Assembly (NCBI RefSeq): GCF_000002995.4
Contig: NW_025062478.1
Location: 6,858,001 to 6,922,000 of the forward strand
Source of the DNA: Brugia malayi
Taxonomy: Eukaryota > Nematoda > Chromadorea > Rhabditida > Onchocercidae
Length of the DNA stretch: 64,000 nt
Reading direction: 5' to 3'
The notes beneath the pieces are model-generated. The model saw nothing but the letters and a program-made list of their open reading frames with translations, had not been told where the DNA came from and did not search any database. Made by a program: the position numbers and the translations under genes. Each line of letters starts with the position of its first letter. Within the stretch, counting starts at the first letter, position 1. Below, piece by piece: positions 41,801 through 54,492 of the stretch.

Positions 41801-43157
41801 ACAACCGTTTCTTTCCGTCACCACAGCGCAATCAAGACCAGTACACAGCATTGGTGGGCAATTGTCAACAATTAGTTTACCCAAATCAGCAATTACTGCT
41901 TTCTGATTCCCTGAAGTAGATTATCTTTGCTTTTTTCTCTAGCTCAAATTCAACTGAACTTTGATTTCCTTAAGTGATTCAAAAAACTCTCCCAATAGCC
42001 AAAAAACAATTTTGCGACTCTTAGCAGATGAGTAGTTTTTATGTGTTGTTAACATAGAACGAAATTTTGTAACAAAAAAAACTTCCTAATGGAGAAAGCA
42101 AAGTTTTACACAAAATGAATATTTTTGATATAATGTAATACTGAATTCTTCAAAATTAGAAAAACCTTTTAACCCTAAATCTGATTGCACATTAGTTAAA
42201 TGAGTTAATATGCATCTGACAAGATGTTGAAATGAGAAAATTTTTAATAAATTCTTAATGACTAAAATAAATTACTTTGATCACCTTCATATATTTTACT
42301 TATTTCAATTTACATTTATCATTCGTTTAGGAAAGGTTAGAAGAATGATTAAACAGCATAAATATTGTAATAGGACATGTTCCAGTGTACAATTTCTGAA
42401 CTGGTTGGATTGAAATTTTGATAAAATTCATTACCGATGCGGCAGTGAGCATTGTTATAATTTCAAAAATTTAACATTTTATTTTAAAATTGGGTTAATC
42501 ATGGAGAATTTGATGTTTACTTTTAATGGGGTTTTTTGACCAGTAACAATTAAGTTTATATTTTTCTTCGTCAGTACAATTAGAACGCCAGTTGTCATAT
42601 AACCAAATCAGTACGGAGAGATTGTTAGTTCATTGTTGAGTGAATTCATTCTAAGGATATGTACGACTGTGGTTTATTTTGTATACATTAAGATATTTCT
42701 GAATGGGAGACAAATTCTGATAAAAAGATTTAGCCTCAAATTCTGATGGAAAATTGAAATTAACTGTATCATCAAAATTTCTTCAAAGCTACATTGCTGT
42801 GAAGAAGTTGAGGAAGTGAGGAATTGTTGCGATATGACACCAAATTGTGTAACTCTCTAACGGAGACAAAGTGAATGTAATTGTTTTTACTTTGATGTAC
42901 CGTTACATTTCAATTTGGTTAATCTGCGATATAAATACAAATTATTGAATTTCTTCGTTATACAATTATAATTCGAATTAAAGTTATGTTGCAAACAAGA
43001 GAAATAGAAACTAGTAACCATGCAATTAGTATTACTGCTTATTTATTAACTCTTGGACTTATAATCGGAAATTTTTGTTCCAAAACTTACTTTGTGATTG
43101 AAGAGCGAAGGTCATCACAACAAGGAATAGAAGCGCTTGCAAGATAAGCAATTGCAT
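38831..43157 (-). CDS. Secreted 12-cysteine protein with antistasin-like and Kunitz-like modules
   Basis: Probable secreted serine-protease inhibitor. Exons from the start: 43157-43091, 41910-41798, 39512-39387, 38986-38831; 153 residues, all junctions GT-AG and in phase. Residues 1-19 form a signal peptide (MQLLILQALLFLVVMTFA). Six cysteines follow the antistasin spacing: CPPMLC, TGLDC, ERNGC, QLCACP. Six more are spaced 15, 22, 7, 16 and 3 apart; the 7 and the final 3 equal those of Kunitz/BPTI domains (QCEPYIFPYC, REC-ELY-C), while the other loops are longer, so this module is divergent. One N-glycosylation site (NVT) is present. The two large introns (39513-41797 and 41911-43090) hold a perfect hairpin and otherwise featureless AT-rich DNA. 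A minus-strand TTTATAG at 43176-43182 is a likely trans-splice site. Secretion and domain 1 are fairly sure; inhibitor function is inferred. Confidence 0.75.
41078..41126. repeat. Perfect 23-bp hairpin with three-base loop
   Basis: Arm 41078-41100 is the exact reverse complement of 41104-41126; the loop is AAA. It is in the large second intron of the cysteine-rich secreted gene. A three-base loop is tight for RNA folding and is more typical of a DNA strand-switch event. Confidence 0.9.
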
Positions 43158-46100
43158 TGATGAAGTGACCATCTGCTATAAAAAGCAACACTTCCTATTA
43201 TTTTATTATAGAAAAATGAACTGACAAAAATTACAATACAGTGTTCAATAAAATGTCAGGAAAATTGTCGAAAACCACTCCAGTAACGATAGCGAGAATG
43301 CAGTAATTCAAAACAGTGGGCACTAATCGAAGATCTACGAAATATTCTTCAAAATATGAAAAAGAAAAACAGCATTTTATTAAAATCTGGAATCTGGTTA
43401 CGGCTATATTCTTATCATTTTCATGCATGAGTAGTACATATATGAGAGTTTATTCTAAATATTGAACAATAATATTTCAGAAATTTTTATCGAAGCTACC
43501 TGAGTGTAACAATGTGTGACAAAGAAATTGGTAATAATACTGTGACACTAAGAATTCCAAAAACGAAAAAAAAAATTTTTTCCATTCTTTTTGGAAAAGA
43601 ATTATCATTGGAAAAAATTCTTCCAAACAATATTTGAATTGTTGAAAAAAGTTTCAGCAGTCAATTTTATTTTATTTTTTTCTTTATTTTCGATTTTGGA
43701 AGAATATCCATCTATTTGTAAAAGGGTAATTCTTGAACGGGTACAGAAAGAACGGCAACGGCAAGCGGTTACGATGATTGTGCGCCGTTGGGCAACAAAT
43801 GGTACAGCAATTCCAACAAAAATTAGTATGCAATTGGGGTAAAATTTGAAATTGTCGAGAGGTGACAAATAGAAACGTCTTCAGAGATGCATGTATATGT
43901 CTGTTTCGTTCCCATCCTTCCCATCATCTAATGCAAACAAGTTTTGGAAACCAACCCTGCCCTCTCTTCCTTTTCCTGTACACGGCAGTAGTTTCTACCT
44001 TCTGGTTTTGTGGTATTTATCCGGCTAAGAAACATATAGTTAGGACCACTTTTGTTCCTACAATGTTCTTGCCAAACTAATACCTTTCCTTTTGTTAGAC
44101 TAATGAACGATAAATCACAAGTATATCCAAAATTTCCACCTTAACAGTGCAGGGTGTCTCATCAATGACTGGTATACTGTATCCGGCAATTGTTGTGCTC
44201 TTCCAATGTAGCGCGTTAAATAATCATTTCTTGAAAGATACAGTCTTGAAAAATACAAAGTACAGTGCGAATACTTCTAAATGCAGTGGAATTCATTCTA
44301 ATCAAAGATTAACTTCTAATGACAAATTTCTTCTAAAGTATATATTACTACATATTAATAAGCGCTGACTGGTAATCCTGATACGGTGATACGGTCATAA
44401 CATGCTATCATATCTTTTACCAACGAAAATATCTATCCCAAGTTGTTTAGTGGAGAAACAATCTGTTTCGGCTATTAAGTTACATTATTTATATAATATA
44501 ATATCGCTTAGATTTGGTACAAATTTCTTTTCCATTATTTCCATTACTATGCAACAACCTCTCAGAATATGCATAATTTAGTGATAAATAAATGATGCAG
44601 TGTGCATCAATTAATGGTCGATAAAGAGAAAGGCTTCTCAAATATGTTATGTATGTTCATTTCGATGACAACTTTCGTCCTTTGTTATTGAAAGCACACA
44701 TGACTGTGACAGTATAGTTTTCTCAGATGGACTCCATCTTAAATACAAATTGTTTACGGTTTCACGGATAAAAATAATAAAATTACAGAATAGCAAGGAA
44801 GGAAGTGCTGATACGGTAAATTCAGTTGGAACAATAAGATATTAAGAGTAACGTATTTTCGAGAAAGCAACACGTCACCATGTATTTGTTTAAATCCTCG
44901 ATGTGCAAACTGATATGAAAATCATGTACGACCAATGTACATAACGAAGCATTTACTGAATCGTTTTTGAAGTTTTGTTGTATTCCAGCCTTTCTCATTT
45001 ATTAATAGTTACTATCAGTGCAGACAGTCACCACATCACTACAAGAAGTTAAATACTTCCATCTTACATCACTATGATCATCAAGCAAATATAAAAAAAA
45101 TCTTCCTCTTATCTTGCCCATCTATCAAATATGAAGTTTCCTTAAAACCAGTTTACGAATAATAAACGGTTTAAAATTGAAACTAACAACTGGGCAAATT
45201 TCAAACCAAAATAAGATACCACGCAATCACTAGAAGCTGAAAAAAAACCAATTTTTAGAAAATTAACTATGATTTTGAAGTTTGTAATCCACTGGCACAA
45301 TGACGATGAACTTCCCATGTCTAAAATAGGAAGACCAGTAACCTCAAAAATTAATAAACCATCAGAAGATGTTCCTACAATTTGGATCCTCACTTTCTTC
45401 TCAAAAAATATGCAACACCAATTGATGTCCAATTTATCAACGACAAACTGAAGGTATCAATCAAACTATAACTTATGATACACACGATTACAGTTTATAC
45501 AAAGATCAAAGATTTTCAAATTTCAAATTTTCCTTCTCCGGCTACCTTAGAAAATGGGACTGTTTTTGTAATAAATACATGTTAAACAAATGTAGCTCTG
45601 CCAAAAAAAAAATTAAGCACCAGTAACCTAATCAGATAAACTGCATATAATTTAATTACAAAAGGCATGAATTAATATGTAAATGGCAGGAATTAAAAAC
45701 GGTGTTAATAAGATGTCACAACAATTATGTCAGCAAAAAACCATTAAAACAAAATCGTTTTTCAAACACAATCTCAGCCGAGAGAGTGATTAGTTATGTG
45801 CCAGCAGAATGATGTGAATAGAAAAAGTGCAACTATTAAGCAAAAGATACAGGATTCAGCAAAAGTAATCACAGTCTGCGGAAAGTAAATAATGAAATGT
45901 GAAAAAATGGCAACTAATGTCCTATAAAAAAAACATAAAAAGGTGCAAAGATGGATTCATTGACCTCGTTAAAATGACGAAGTGATATATAGTGAAAACT
46001 GAAAATAATAGTAAGAAACAGTATGGACTTATGGATCTGTAATTTTAAAACAAAGTATGAATTAAATTAAAATTGGAATCATACAGAAAATTTTACCAAA

Positions 46101-46220
46101 AATACATACGATAAAATAACAACAGTAAAGTGAAAATAACCAGTTCCAATGACAACATTTTGATTTTCCCCAAATCATTTCTCAAATGACTTCGAAACCA
46201 TACAAATTGCTTCGAACATA
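43158..46220. other. Intergenic region between the cysteine-rich gene and USP8
   Basis: About 3 kb. A 252-base open frame at 43591-43842 (+) includes a less AT-rich stretch with a basic string (RVQKERQRQAVTMIVRRW) and ends near a GTAAAA donor-like site; see findings. The rest is AT-rich without supported exons. Pyrimidine-rich DNA at 43900-44000 and the open frame at 44147-44368 show no domain. Confidence 0.4.
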
Positions 46221-49200
46221 TCATAAAATTTGCGACAGAGAATCTTTCTGAAAATATAAGATAAAGGCATACTTCGAGCATATCAAATCCACATCTATCG
46301 GCGCAACAACATCATCGTCGAAGAGTAACCATTGTTTAGTGATTTGGTTACGAACCACTGCTGTATAATGTCCGCTATTCAAACTCCCTCTGTGGTTCTG
46401 AAAATTCACACCATTAAGCATTAAAAGTGTAGCAATTTTAAGACATTTACAACACATAATTTTGGGAATGACTGGAAAAATAATGATGAATTCGAAGTTT
46501 TCTAAAAAGCACTTGAACCAATACAATAATAGTTAATGAAAGTGAAGCTGAACAAACCTCCATTTAGGAAGCCAACTTTTAATCAATACTAAATTACTTT
46601 TGATATTGTACGTAGGCCTTTATATTTTCCAGTTAATAAGGAATATTTTTTATTGGGTTTTAACCTAAGTTTTGTAAACGATGTTCACACATGCCAGTTA
46701 ATCGTGATGATAGGGATGAATAGATCAATCTTTTTTAATCAGTGTTAATTTGTAATGCAAAAATAAAATTTCGAAAAGATCAGAATTCTGGAACCTATGA
46801 CATCAAAGAAATATTAAATTTTGGCATGGTAAAACGAAGATAATGAAAAATTAATAAAGTTGTTAACCAAAAATTAGTAAGTTATGTGATAAATACGAAA
46901 CAAAATTATGATTTTATTGCAAAAATTTTTCCACTAAAAAATAAAATATATTATTTAAGAGAAAAGAAAAAGTAAAAAGTTTGCTAGCAAAACGGAAATA
47001 TACAACTTACGACAACAGCATATAAGCTGAAATATTCAGATTGTAGCTTTAGTGGAAACGTGTTAAAAGTTACGTAAGCATCGTTTTTCTGCCAGTTATC
47101 TCCCATAAAAGTGAAACGTTTCAAGTGTATGACCTAAAACTAAGAATTCAAAATATGAAAATAGAATTCAGAAACAAACTGAAATATGAAAATATAGATG
47201 TGAAGATAAGTACATATTGTTGAATCTTCCAATTGGCGTTATTTCTAATTCTTAAACTACTTCAAATTATTCATAATTCTGGTAATGAATATGAATAAAG
47301 CAAAACACAATAAGAGCACTATACCGAAACTACTGCTAAAATTCCTATAAGTCCAGTAAAGCCATGAAGTAAGAGAAAAACAAAGGACCAGAACTTCAGG
47401 TAGCTTCCACAGAAACGTTCTACGAGTTGCAGTCTGTAAAGACTCACAATCAGGGCAACGCCATTTGCATGAACCATCAAGTTCCTATAAACAACTGAAC
47501 AGATATAATAATTATTTTAAAATATCAAATAAGAAATAAATCAGATCTCGAACTATACTTCTGAAGAAAAGCGAACCACATCTTGAAAATGATTCCGTAT
47601 ACAATCTTCAATTGTTGAATTCCGATTTGGTACTTCTATTGACAACTGAGCCAATTCTTCGAAAGTGACGCTTTGTCGCTTGCACTTATTGCATTGCAAA
47701 CTTGATACTGTTTGACACTAAGAACATTTATTTGACAGGAAAGATTTGAGCTCATTTAATGAATAGTGTTTGCCATTAATTTCCATAATGGTCACCGTTA
47801 TGATTAAGCGAAATATTCGTTCCCTCATAATGAATTACTTAGAAAAGTTTAGAGAATTTAGCCAAAATTCCCAGGGTAAAAAGCCCTTTTATCATGCTAC
47901 AGCATAAAGTTATGAAACGAACACACTAATTTTACGTCTGCAGAAATTCAGTACTGTGCAGTGCTTGTGCACCGCACACAAAATGAATACTTACAACATC
48001 AGCAAGATTGTCTTAATCGTGCTACCAAAATAAAAATTGAAATAAGGCTAAAAAACAGTGCCGAAAGCGAACTAAAAACGTTGTTAATTATACAGAAAAA
48101 ATTACTAACATTAAAAATGTCACTGATCGGTGAACAGGCAAATCCCCTTAACTTTTCATTATAATCAGCTGCTTCTGCTTTCAAATTTGCTCCAGTATAA
48201 TTCTGCTCAAATGTTTTGCGTTTCATTACCTACAATAAATAATAAGATTTCTATATTAAATTATTTAAATGCCTACAGGATTCCAATGGAAAGAGACTAC
48301 TGGAAATTACCCGATTTGTATCTTCATGCAATGCATCAAGTAAATAAATTTGAAATTCTTGTGCATCATGTTGCTGACCATCCGCCAAAGAAGCATTCAC
48401 TTCAGCAGCAAATGTTTCCTTAAAAAGAAACAAAACGGTAAAACAAAACGGGATGCAGTGAAGAATGGTTTTTTTGTCCACAGATAAAAGATGTTAAAAA
48501 TACAAGAAATTGTTGAGGACGAAGAGCACTGAACAATCCACTCCAAACAGAATCCATCATTGCCGAGAATACAGACGATATTATACCCATTGTACCCATT
48601 TTGTTTGTCCTAAAAAATCCTTCGCTTTTTCTTCAAATATCGAATCACAGATGAAAATTTTTTATCATGATATGTTATGGCCAATAGAACAGAACACAGC
48701 TACTAGATGTTTAAAAAATGCCTGTTAACAAATTTGAAAAATTCGTTTTTGGTGAAAATACGTCGCAGTGGAATTGTATTGAACAAAGTTTGTAACACGG
48801 AATTCATGAAGCATGTATTACCCAAATTGTACAAACCAGTGTATCCGGGATTCTGAATGAGAAAAATTCAAAGATATGTACAGAAAGACATTTTCAAAAA
48901 AACCAAAAAAAAAAATTCAGGGAAGTAAGCGCAAGGAAATGAAAGTTTACACAGCTTCGAGAAAGCGCACAGAGGCTGAGAATATTCGTCATAGATTCAT
49001 ATAAATGTAAAAGCTGGTGCGAGCCATCGCTGAAAAGCTCATGATTTTATTCAGACAGCTGTAAGATTATCCAAAAGCTCATTTATTATAATTTAAAATC
49101 TAATGGCTAGATTAGCAGCAACATAATGAAACATGCAGTAGATCATAATCTAACTACCCCACACATGCTATTTTAATAAAATCAGTATAAATAAATCCTA

Positions 49201-52200
49201 TATATACCTTGGACATAACTGTGGTTTCAGTAACCTGTCCGGTACAGTTGGGATATTCACTGCAGTTTGTTTTGAGCTAAAATAATATTGGAAGATAAAC
49301 AATATAGATCGAAAAATATGAATTCAGAATAAAAAGAATAAAAAGTAACTAGCCTTGCACCGTATAATTTTGCACCACCAAACATCGTTGGAGTCGATTT
49401 AAGTGAAAAAGACTTTTCAGAAGAGGCTTTTTCTTTAAAAGTAGATAACTAAAACAATATTACCAAGTAATCCAGCAAATAAAAATGGAAACATGATCGG
49501 AATACTCTATTAAAACAGACGTGAAAAATTAGTAGGAGTTACAATTTTCTAAATAAAAAACTACGGTAAGGATAGTAAATAGTTAAGGAAGGAAAATAGC
49601 AAACAAAATAGAGTATGAATAACTCAAACAAAGAATATCTCAATATATGGACGAAGTTAATGCAATTAAACCTTGATATTATGGATTCTAGCATTCACTA
49701 TGTGCTATGGTTCAAAAACAAAGTACTATTTTTTTTTGTAATGACAATATATTTTATACAGACCTCTGAAAGTGGTTTCTTGCTTCGGTCAATTACAGGG
49801 AGTTGACGAGATTGAAGTGCACAAACATCAACCTGCGAATTAGAATTTCTAGTCACATTTCGGGAGATTGGAGGAACTGTAACGTCTGTAACGTTTGAAT
49901 TCCTCATAGCTGATGATTCATTTGCTGTATCTGCATCTATCCTAACATCAAGCAATTCATTTTTCGGTGGCAGCACTAAGCCCAAGGATGATGATTCATC
50001 AGGAACGTCTGCAAGATCACATAGAAGTCCTTTTCAAATAGGTAAAATTGCATTCACCAAAAAGTTACAGCAAAATTAAGAGAACATCAAATTCCTGAAA
50101 CAACAGTTTTCAGATTACGGATATTTTTCAAGTTTGAAAATTTCAAATCATCAATAATAAAAATAACTGACAGAAAACAAGTATACCTGAAGTTTCTATC
50201 AACATTGAGGAATAAGACGAAGATTGTCCCATATGATGCACGATACTATCTGAAGCACTCGAGTAAGGCATTGATAATCCACTTGCTTTAGAGTAAACCA
50301 TTGGTAGTAATTGAGGATATTCTAAGGAATCAATCCCAAAACCTAAAGAAATTTATACGGCGTATTTTTGGCTTATTACCCAAATCTGAATTAATTAAAT
50401 TTGTTATGCTATAATGAAATTAAAACACTGCTGCTTAGTCTAATAAAGAAATGTCACATGTTCTGGAAGGAAAACAAGAATATGTAAGTTCATTTCGTGA
50501 ACGACTTGGCGGAATTACATCGAATGCAACTTGATGTGAGCCAACTTGAAGTGATCATCGAGTTGATAAACTACCACAAGCGCAGATATCAGCGAGTGAT
50601 ATGCAAAAATTTGCAAGCTAACTGTATAATGTCTTCAGGAGGAAAGGCATAATCCGACACAGAAGATGAGTGGAGTGCATGTCTGCTCAAATCAGCTCGT
50701 TAGTGAAAATGATTACTGATGCTACCTGCATGACTAGAAAAGCAAACAAAAGCTTTAGAAAGTTGATACGCTGTTTGAGTGATCATATAACTGATAAAAT
50801 ACAAAATATTCAGCAGGGAAAACAACTCGAACAAAAAAAAAAAAACCTTTTTTATATTCAGCAACTGCTCTAGCGAATTCAGTACGATTTGCAATATCCA
50901 CAAATTTCCTTCGCATCGCAAATTTTGTGGTTGTATGCATTGGATAATATAAACGCCAATTTTCAAAACCACCTTTCAAAAATTTTGGTAGATTTTTCAA
51001 CCGAAAGTTATTGTTATACTGCAATTAAAATTTAACTTGACATAATTATTCTATCACTCGCTGCTAAGCAATTTTCTTCCCTTGCTTTGCAAACTAACTT
51101 GTTGCTTATTTCTAGAAGACTAGAAAAGGAAAACCATTGATAATGCGCTATAGAGTATTTGTTCCTTTGATCCAGCAATCATATCTTTTTCCTCATTTGG
51201 AGCATTGCCACTTCCCATAAGCACAACCACATCTACATCTGCCATTCGCTGAAGAATAGCTCTTTGAGCAATCTCAGCCGAGCGAATCAGTGAAGAACCA
51301 ATACAACTATAATGTGGCAGTGTTCAAGTAAAAAAACCGAATACTGAATATATTAGAAAAATGTGAAAAAAAAAAACAAAACAAAACAAAACTAAGTAAA
51401 TAACAACAAAGAATTGATCAATGTATGAGCAGCAACTACTTATCTCAACAAGGAATCACCTTTTTAACTAAAAATAGGAAACAGCATTAACTTTCGTTAC
51501 TTAAATACTCCTACTGTTAATTTAAAATGATTCCTTGCTAAGACAAATGCAACCAGAAAGATATTACTGACAAAGGTAACTATGAAGACATAAGCTATAA
51601 TAGAATTAGTAGGAAAGATTTACACGACTCTGATTCTATAAAGAGACTACTTTAATACGTGGTTGGTATTTACAAAATTCAAGTACTGACTAAACTTTTA
51701 GTCATAAACGAGTAGATTATCGATATTTTATTGATGTTTTGGCTTTTCTTACTTTAATGCTTCGAATTAAATCCATTGTCTTCAGATTGTTTGTTAAATG
51801 TAATAATTCAGTAGTTCTGCATTAGATAAAAAATTAGATCCGATATCCTTTTGCGATCTTTAAGATCATATTCAAAATGTAGTTTCGAAGTGAAGATATG
51901 TGAAAAGAGGAAGTGAACCAAAAAAACCTGGAGTTCAATTCCAGTCAAGTCACACAAAAGTATTCTGGGAAAAACGTGTAAAGGTTAATGAACCAACCCA
52001 GGGACGACAGCATCGGCAGGAACCTGTGCAACCAATAACTGCCCAGCGTTTGCATATTGGATGACATCTGTCTGGTCCTTTCGATAATCAATGATAAGCG
52101 CTCGATGTTTACAAGCAATATACCGTACCAGGTCACGTGGATCTATTACCATCGATTCCTCTTAAACATATATCCTTATCAAAAACACCAATCAGATACC

Positions 52201-53218
52201 ACTCAATGAAATATTTTCTAACATTCAAAAAATTTAAATGCATTTCTACAAGCCCCAATTCGAAGGAAGTCCGGCATTACCAACTGTCAAATCTGGATAT
52301 GCTCATAGCAAATCTCTGAAGGCATATTCCATTTGATATGCCTGGTGCGAAGCTTAAAAGTTCACTGCATAATTTTTACTGTAATGTGATATGGCTTATG
52401 ACAGTAAAGAAATTTTTCCAACACTAATTTAATTTTTTCATATTATTATGGAAATATCTGCGCAAAATATGACATTATAAACAATTAAAATTACTCATGA
52501 AATAATCTTTGTCTTCCGGTGTTTCTTCACTCTGCAAAACTGATAAGTCCTGCTCATCATAACTTTTCTCAGCTTTCTTCAACTCATACCGTTTCTTTAA
52601 ACTTTCTTCCAGTTCTTTCAGATAAGCAATACACTGGTCAAACAAGTAGTAAAAACGTCGACCATCCTAAAAACAGACTTAGCAGCAAGAATTCCACACA
52701 TTAACGAGAAGCATTTTTCCTCATTTTCAAACCATGTAACAAAAAATGCTAATACAAATTCTGAGAAAGGATAGTTAGCAGTCTGATAAAATAAGATTAT
52801 TTTTTATCCTACCAGAAGTACCCGCTTTATCATTACCGGTGAATTTTTGAATTCTTGAAAGTCGCTCTTGGTAATAATTATTTTTGAGATAATGCCCATT
52901 CGTGTGAACAGCTTGTATGCATCTTCCTCATCTCCCTCCCGCATTTTCAGCTTTGCTTCATCGAAAACCCGTTCTGCATGGTCGAATGCTCTATAAAAGA
53001 CTTCATACGCTCTTTCATTATTTGTTTTTTTGCTTGTCCAACTACGACGAGGAGGACAACAAAGAATAAATTAAAGTGGTCTACTTGGTGGAAACGAGTC
53101 GTGAAATCGCTTGCTCCCACTTCTGCTTATGGGTTACATCACACCATGATTTCAAATGTTCCAAACTACTGAAACGTAAATCAGCAAGGTGAATTAATGT
53201 GGGACGATTCAGAACCAT
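46221..53218 (-). CDS. usp-50: USP8-type ubiquitin carboxyl-terminal hydrolase with rhodanese domain
   Basis: Cysteine protease that removes ubiquitin from endosomal cargo. Eighteen exons from the start: 53218-53085, 52990-52813, 52666-52495, 52160-51998, 51306-51135, 51018-50847, 50342-50187, 50008-49764, 49448-49350, 49276-49208, 48852-48722, 48609-48504, 48418-48311, 48229-48110, 47717-47559, 47484-47389, 47133-47011, 46397-46221; 859 residues. The order is an N-terminal USP8-dimer/MIT-like helical part, a rhodanese-like domain ([20 protein letters not shown] to [14 protein letters not shown]) lacking an obvious active loop, a serine-rich linker, then the USP core: Cys box [39 protein letters not shown], a zinc ribbon (CNKC and CPDC), VIHLKRF and the His box [14 protein letters not shown] with LLFDDDVV. 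The splice after 48722 is AACAG|GC; the nearby GT breaks the frame. The symbol is by analogy with the C. elegans USP8 homologue. Confidence 0.92.
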
Positions 53219-54492
53219 CCTGCAAAGAGAACGTTCACAATTTCGAAAAATACTAACATTGACATTCACCAATTAATTAGCAAACAGTCAAAATTCAAAA
53301 TCTCATCAGGCAGAGAATAGTGACACCAACATTAAACAGGTGAAAATAGGTGAATACACCATTTCTCCATTACAGTTACACATCACACATCTACTTGACT
53401 AAATATAACCACTCCTTTTCTCACTTAAATATATCCGGCAACATTCAAACCATTCATTGGAACTCGTCGTCGTTGCACAAAGACTCACGTGTCGCAAACC
53501 TCTTATTATGCTGGCTTGTTAAAATATTGTTGTTGAGTGGTTCTTGTTTATCACTGGTGCTACCCCACTATGCAATTTATGATCTTGGTGGTCACATTTA
53601 ATGTCTATCGGTCTGTTATGTTATGACCGTTATTTGGTTTGGTCAGTCTGCGGTCACTTTCATATATTTTGTGGTGCTAGTCACTGTAAAGTGGTATTTT
53701 TGAACGGGCTGGTAGTCCTGTTAGTTTTGAGTTTTAAAGGGTTTGGTAGTATTTGGTAGTCGTGTTTGGAGAAATGGTGATGAGTAGCATATTCGTTGAA
53801 AGGCTTAAAAGAATGGCAGTACTTCATCGACATTTTAACTTCTTTAACGCAAACTTCAGTTCGGAGGACCTTATGAAGTCTGTTCTTTCTTGCTGTCGTC
53901 GTTATTCCCAGCTTTGTTCTATCTTAAAGCATGCCTTATTTAATGACAACGTCTGTAATTTATTTTGATGCGTTCTTTAATTTCATAATATTATAGTACC
54001 TGTAAATGAATGTTTTCACGTAGGTTTAAGATCATCTCTATGTAATTAGTAGTGTTACTAATTAGTAGTGTATTTTGGGAGATCTGTGGAAGAGACACAG
54101 AATACTTTTATACCAAACATGACCATCTATACAATATTCACATAACTTGGCTCAGTGTAGCAATTAACGCCACATCGAGTATATTACTGCATGTGTTTCC
54201 ACTAGGTGCGACTAAAATTTGAATTTCATAATAAATTCCAAAATTTGCATATTTATGTAGATGTTTTCATTCCTAAACCGTTCTAAAGTATATATGAGTG
54301 GTGGGAAATCGTGTTCTTCATTGCCTATTGTTTCCACGCTGTACTTCGTCTTATTCGAGAAGATATTGCTGTTTGTGAGTTATAATTTGTACAGTAAGAG
54401 TTTAAGAGTTATGAAGAGTAACATTGCTGTTATGTTTTGCTTTGAAAATTCTTATATATTGCGAGGTTTCATGAATTTTGGGTACTGATAAT
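53219..54492. other. Divergent promoter region between USP8 and eIF4E
   Basis: About 1.3 kb between two head-to-head genes. From 53600 to 53960 the plus strand is strikingly rich in G and T, unlike its surroundings. A repeated TTAGTAGTGTTACTAATTAG-type block lies at 54045-54070. Two open frames (53753-53968, 54261-54488) have no recognisable domain and are not called. Confidence 0.45.
53220..53226 (-). other. Probable spliced-leader acceptor for USP8
   Basis: On the minus strand TTTGCAG ends one base before the ATG at 53218, after a T-rich run. This fixes the start codon and argues against an upstream in-frame ATG at 53272. Confidence 0.6.

Noticed and set aside
49208..49360. A possible fifth GC donor (AAG|GCTAGT) in USP8
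   Set aside because: The next exon must be entered in phase 0, which only the ordinary GTTACT donor at 49349 provides.
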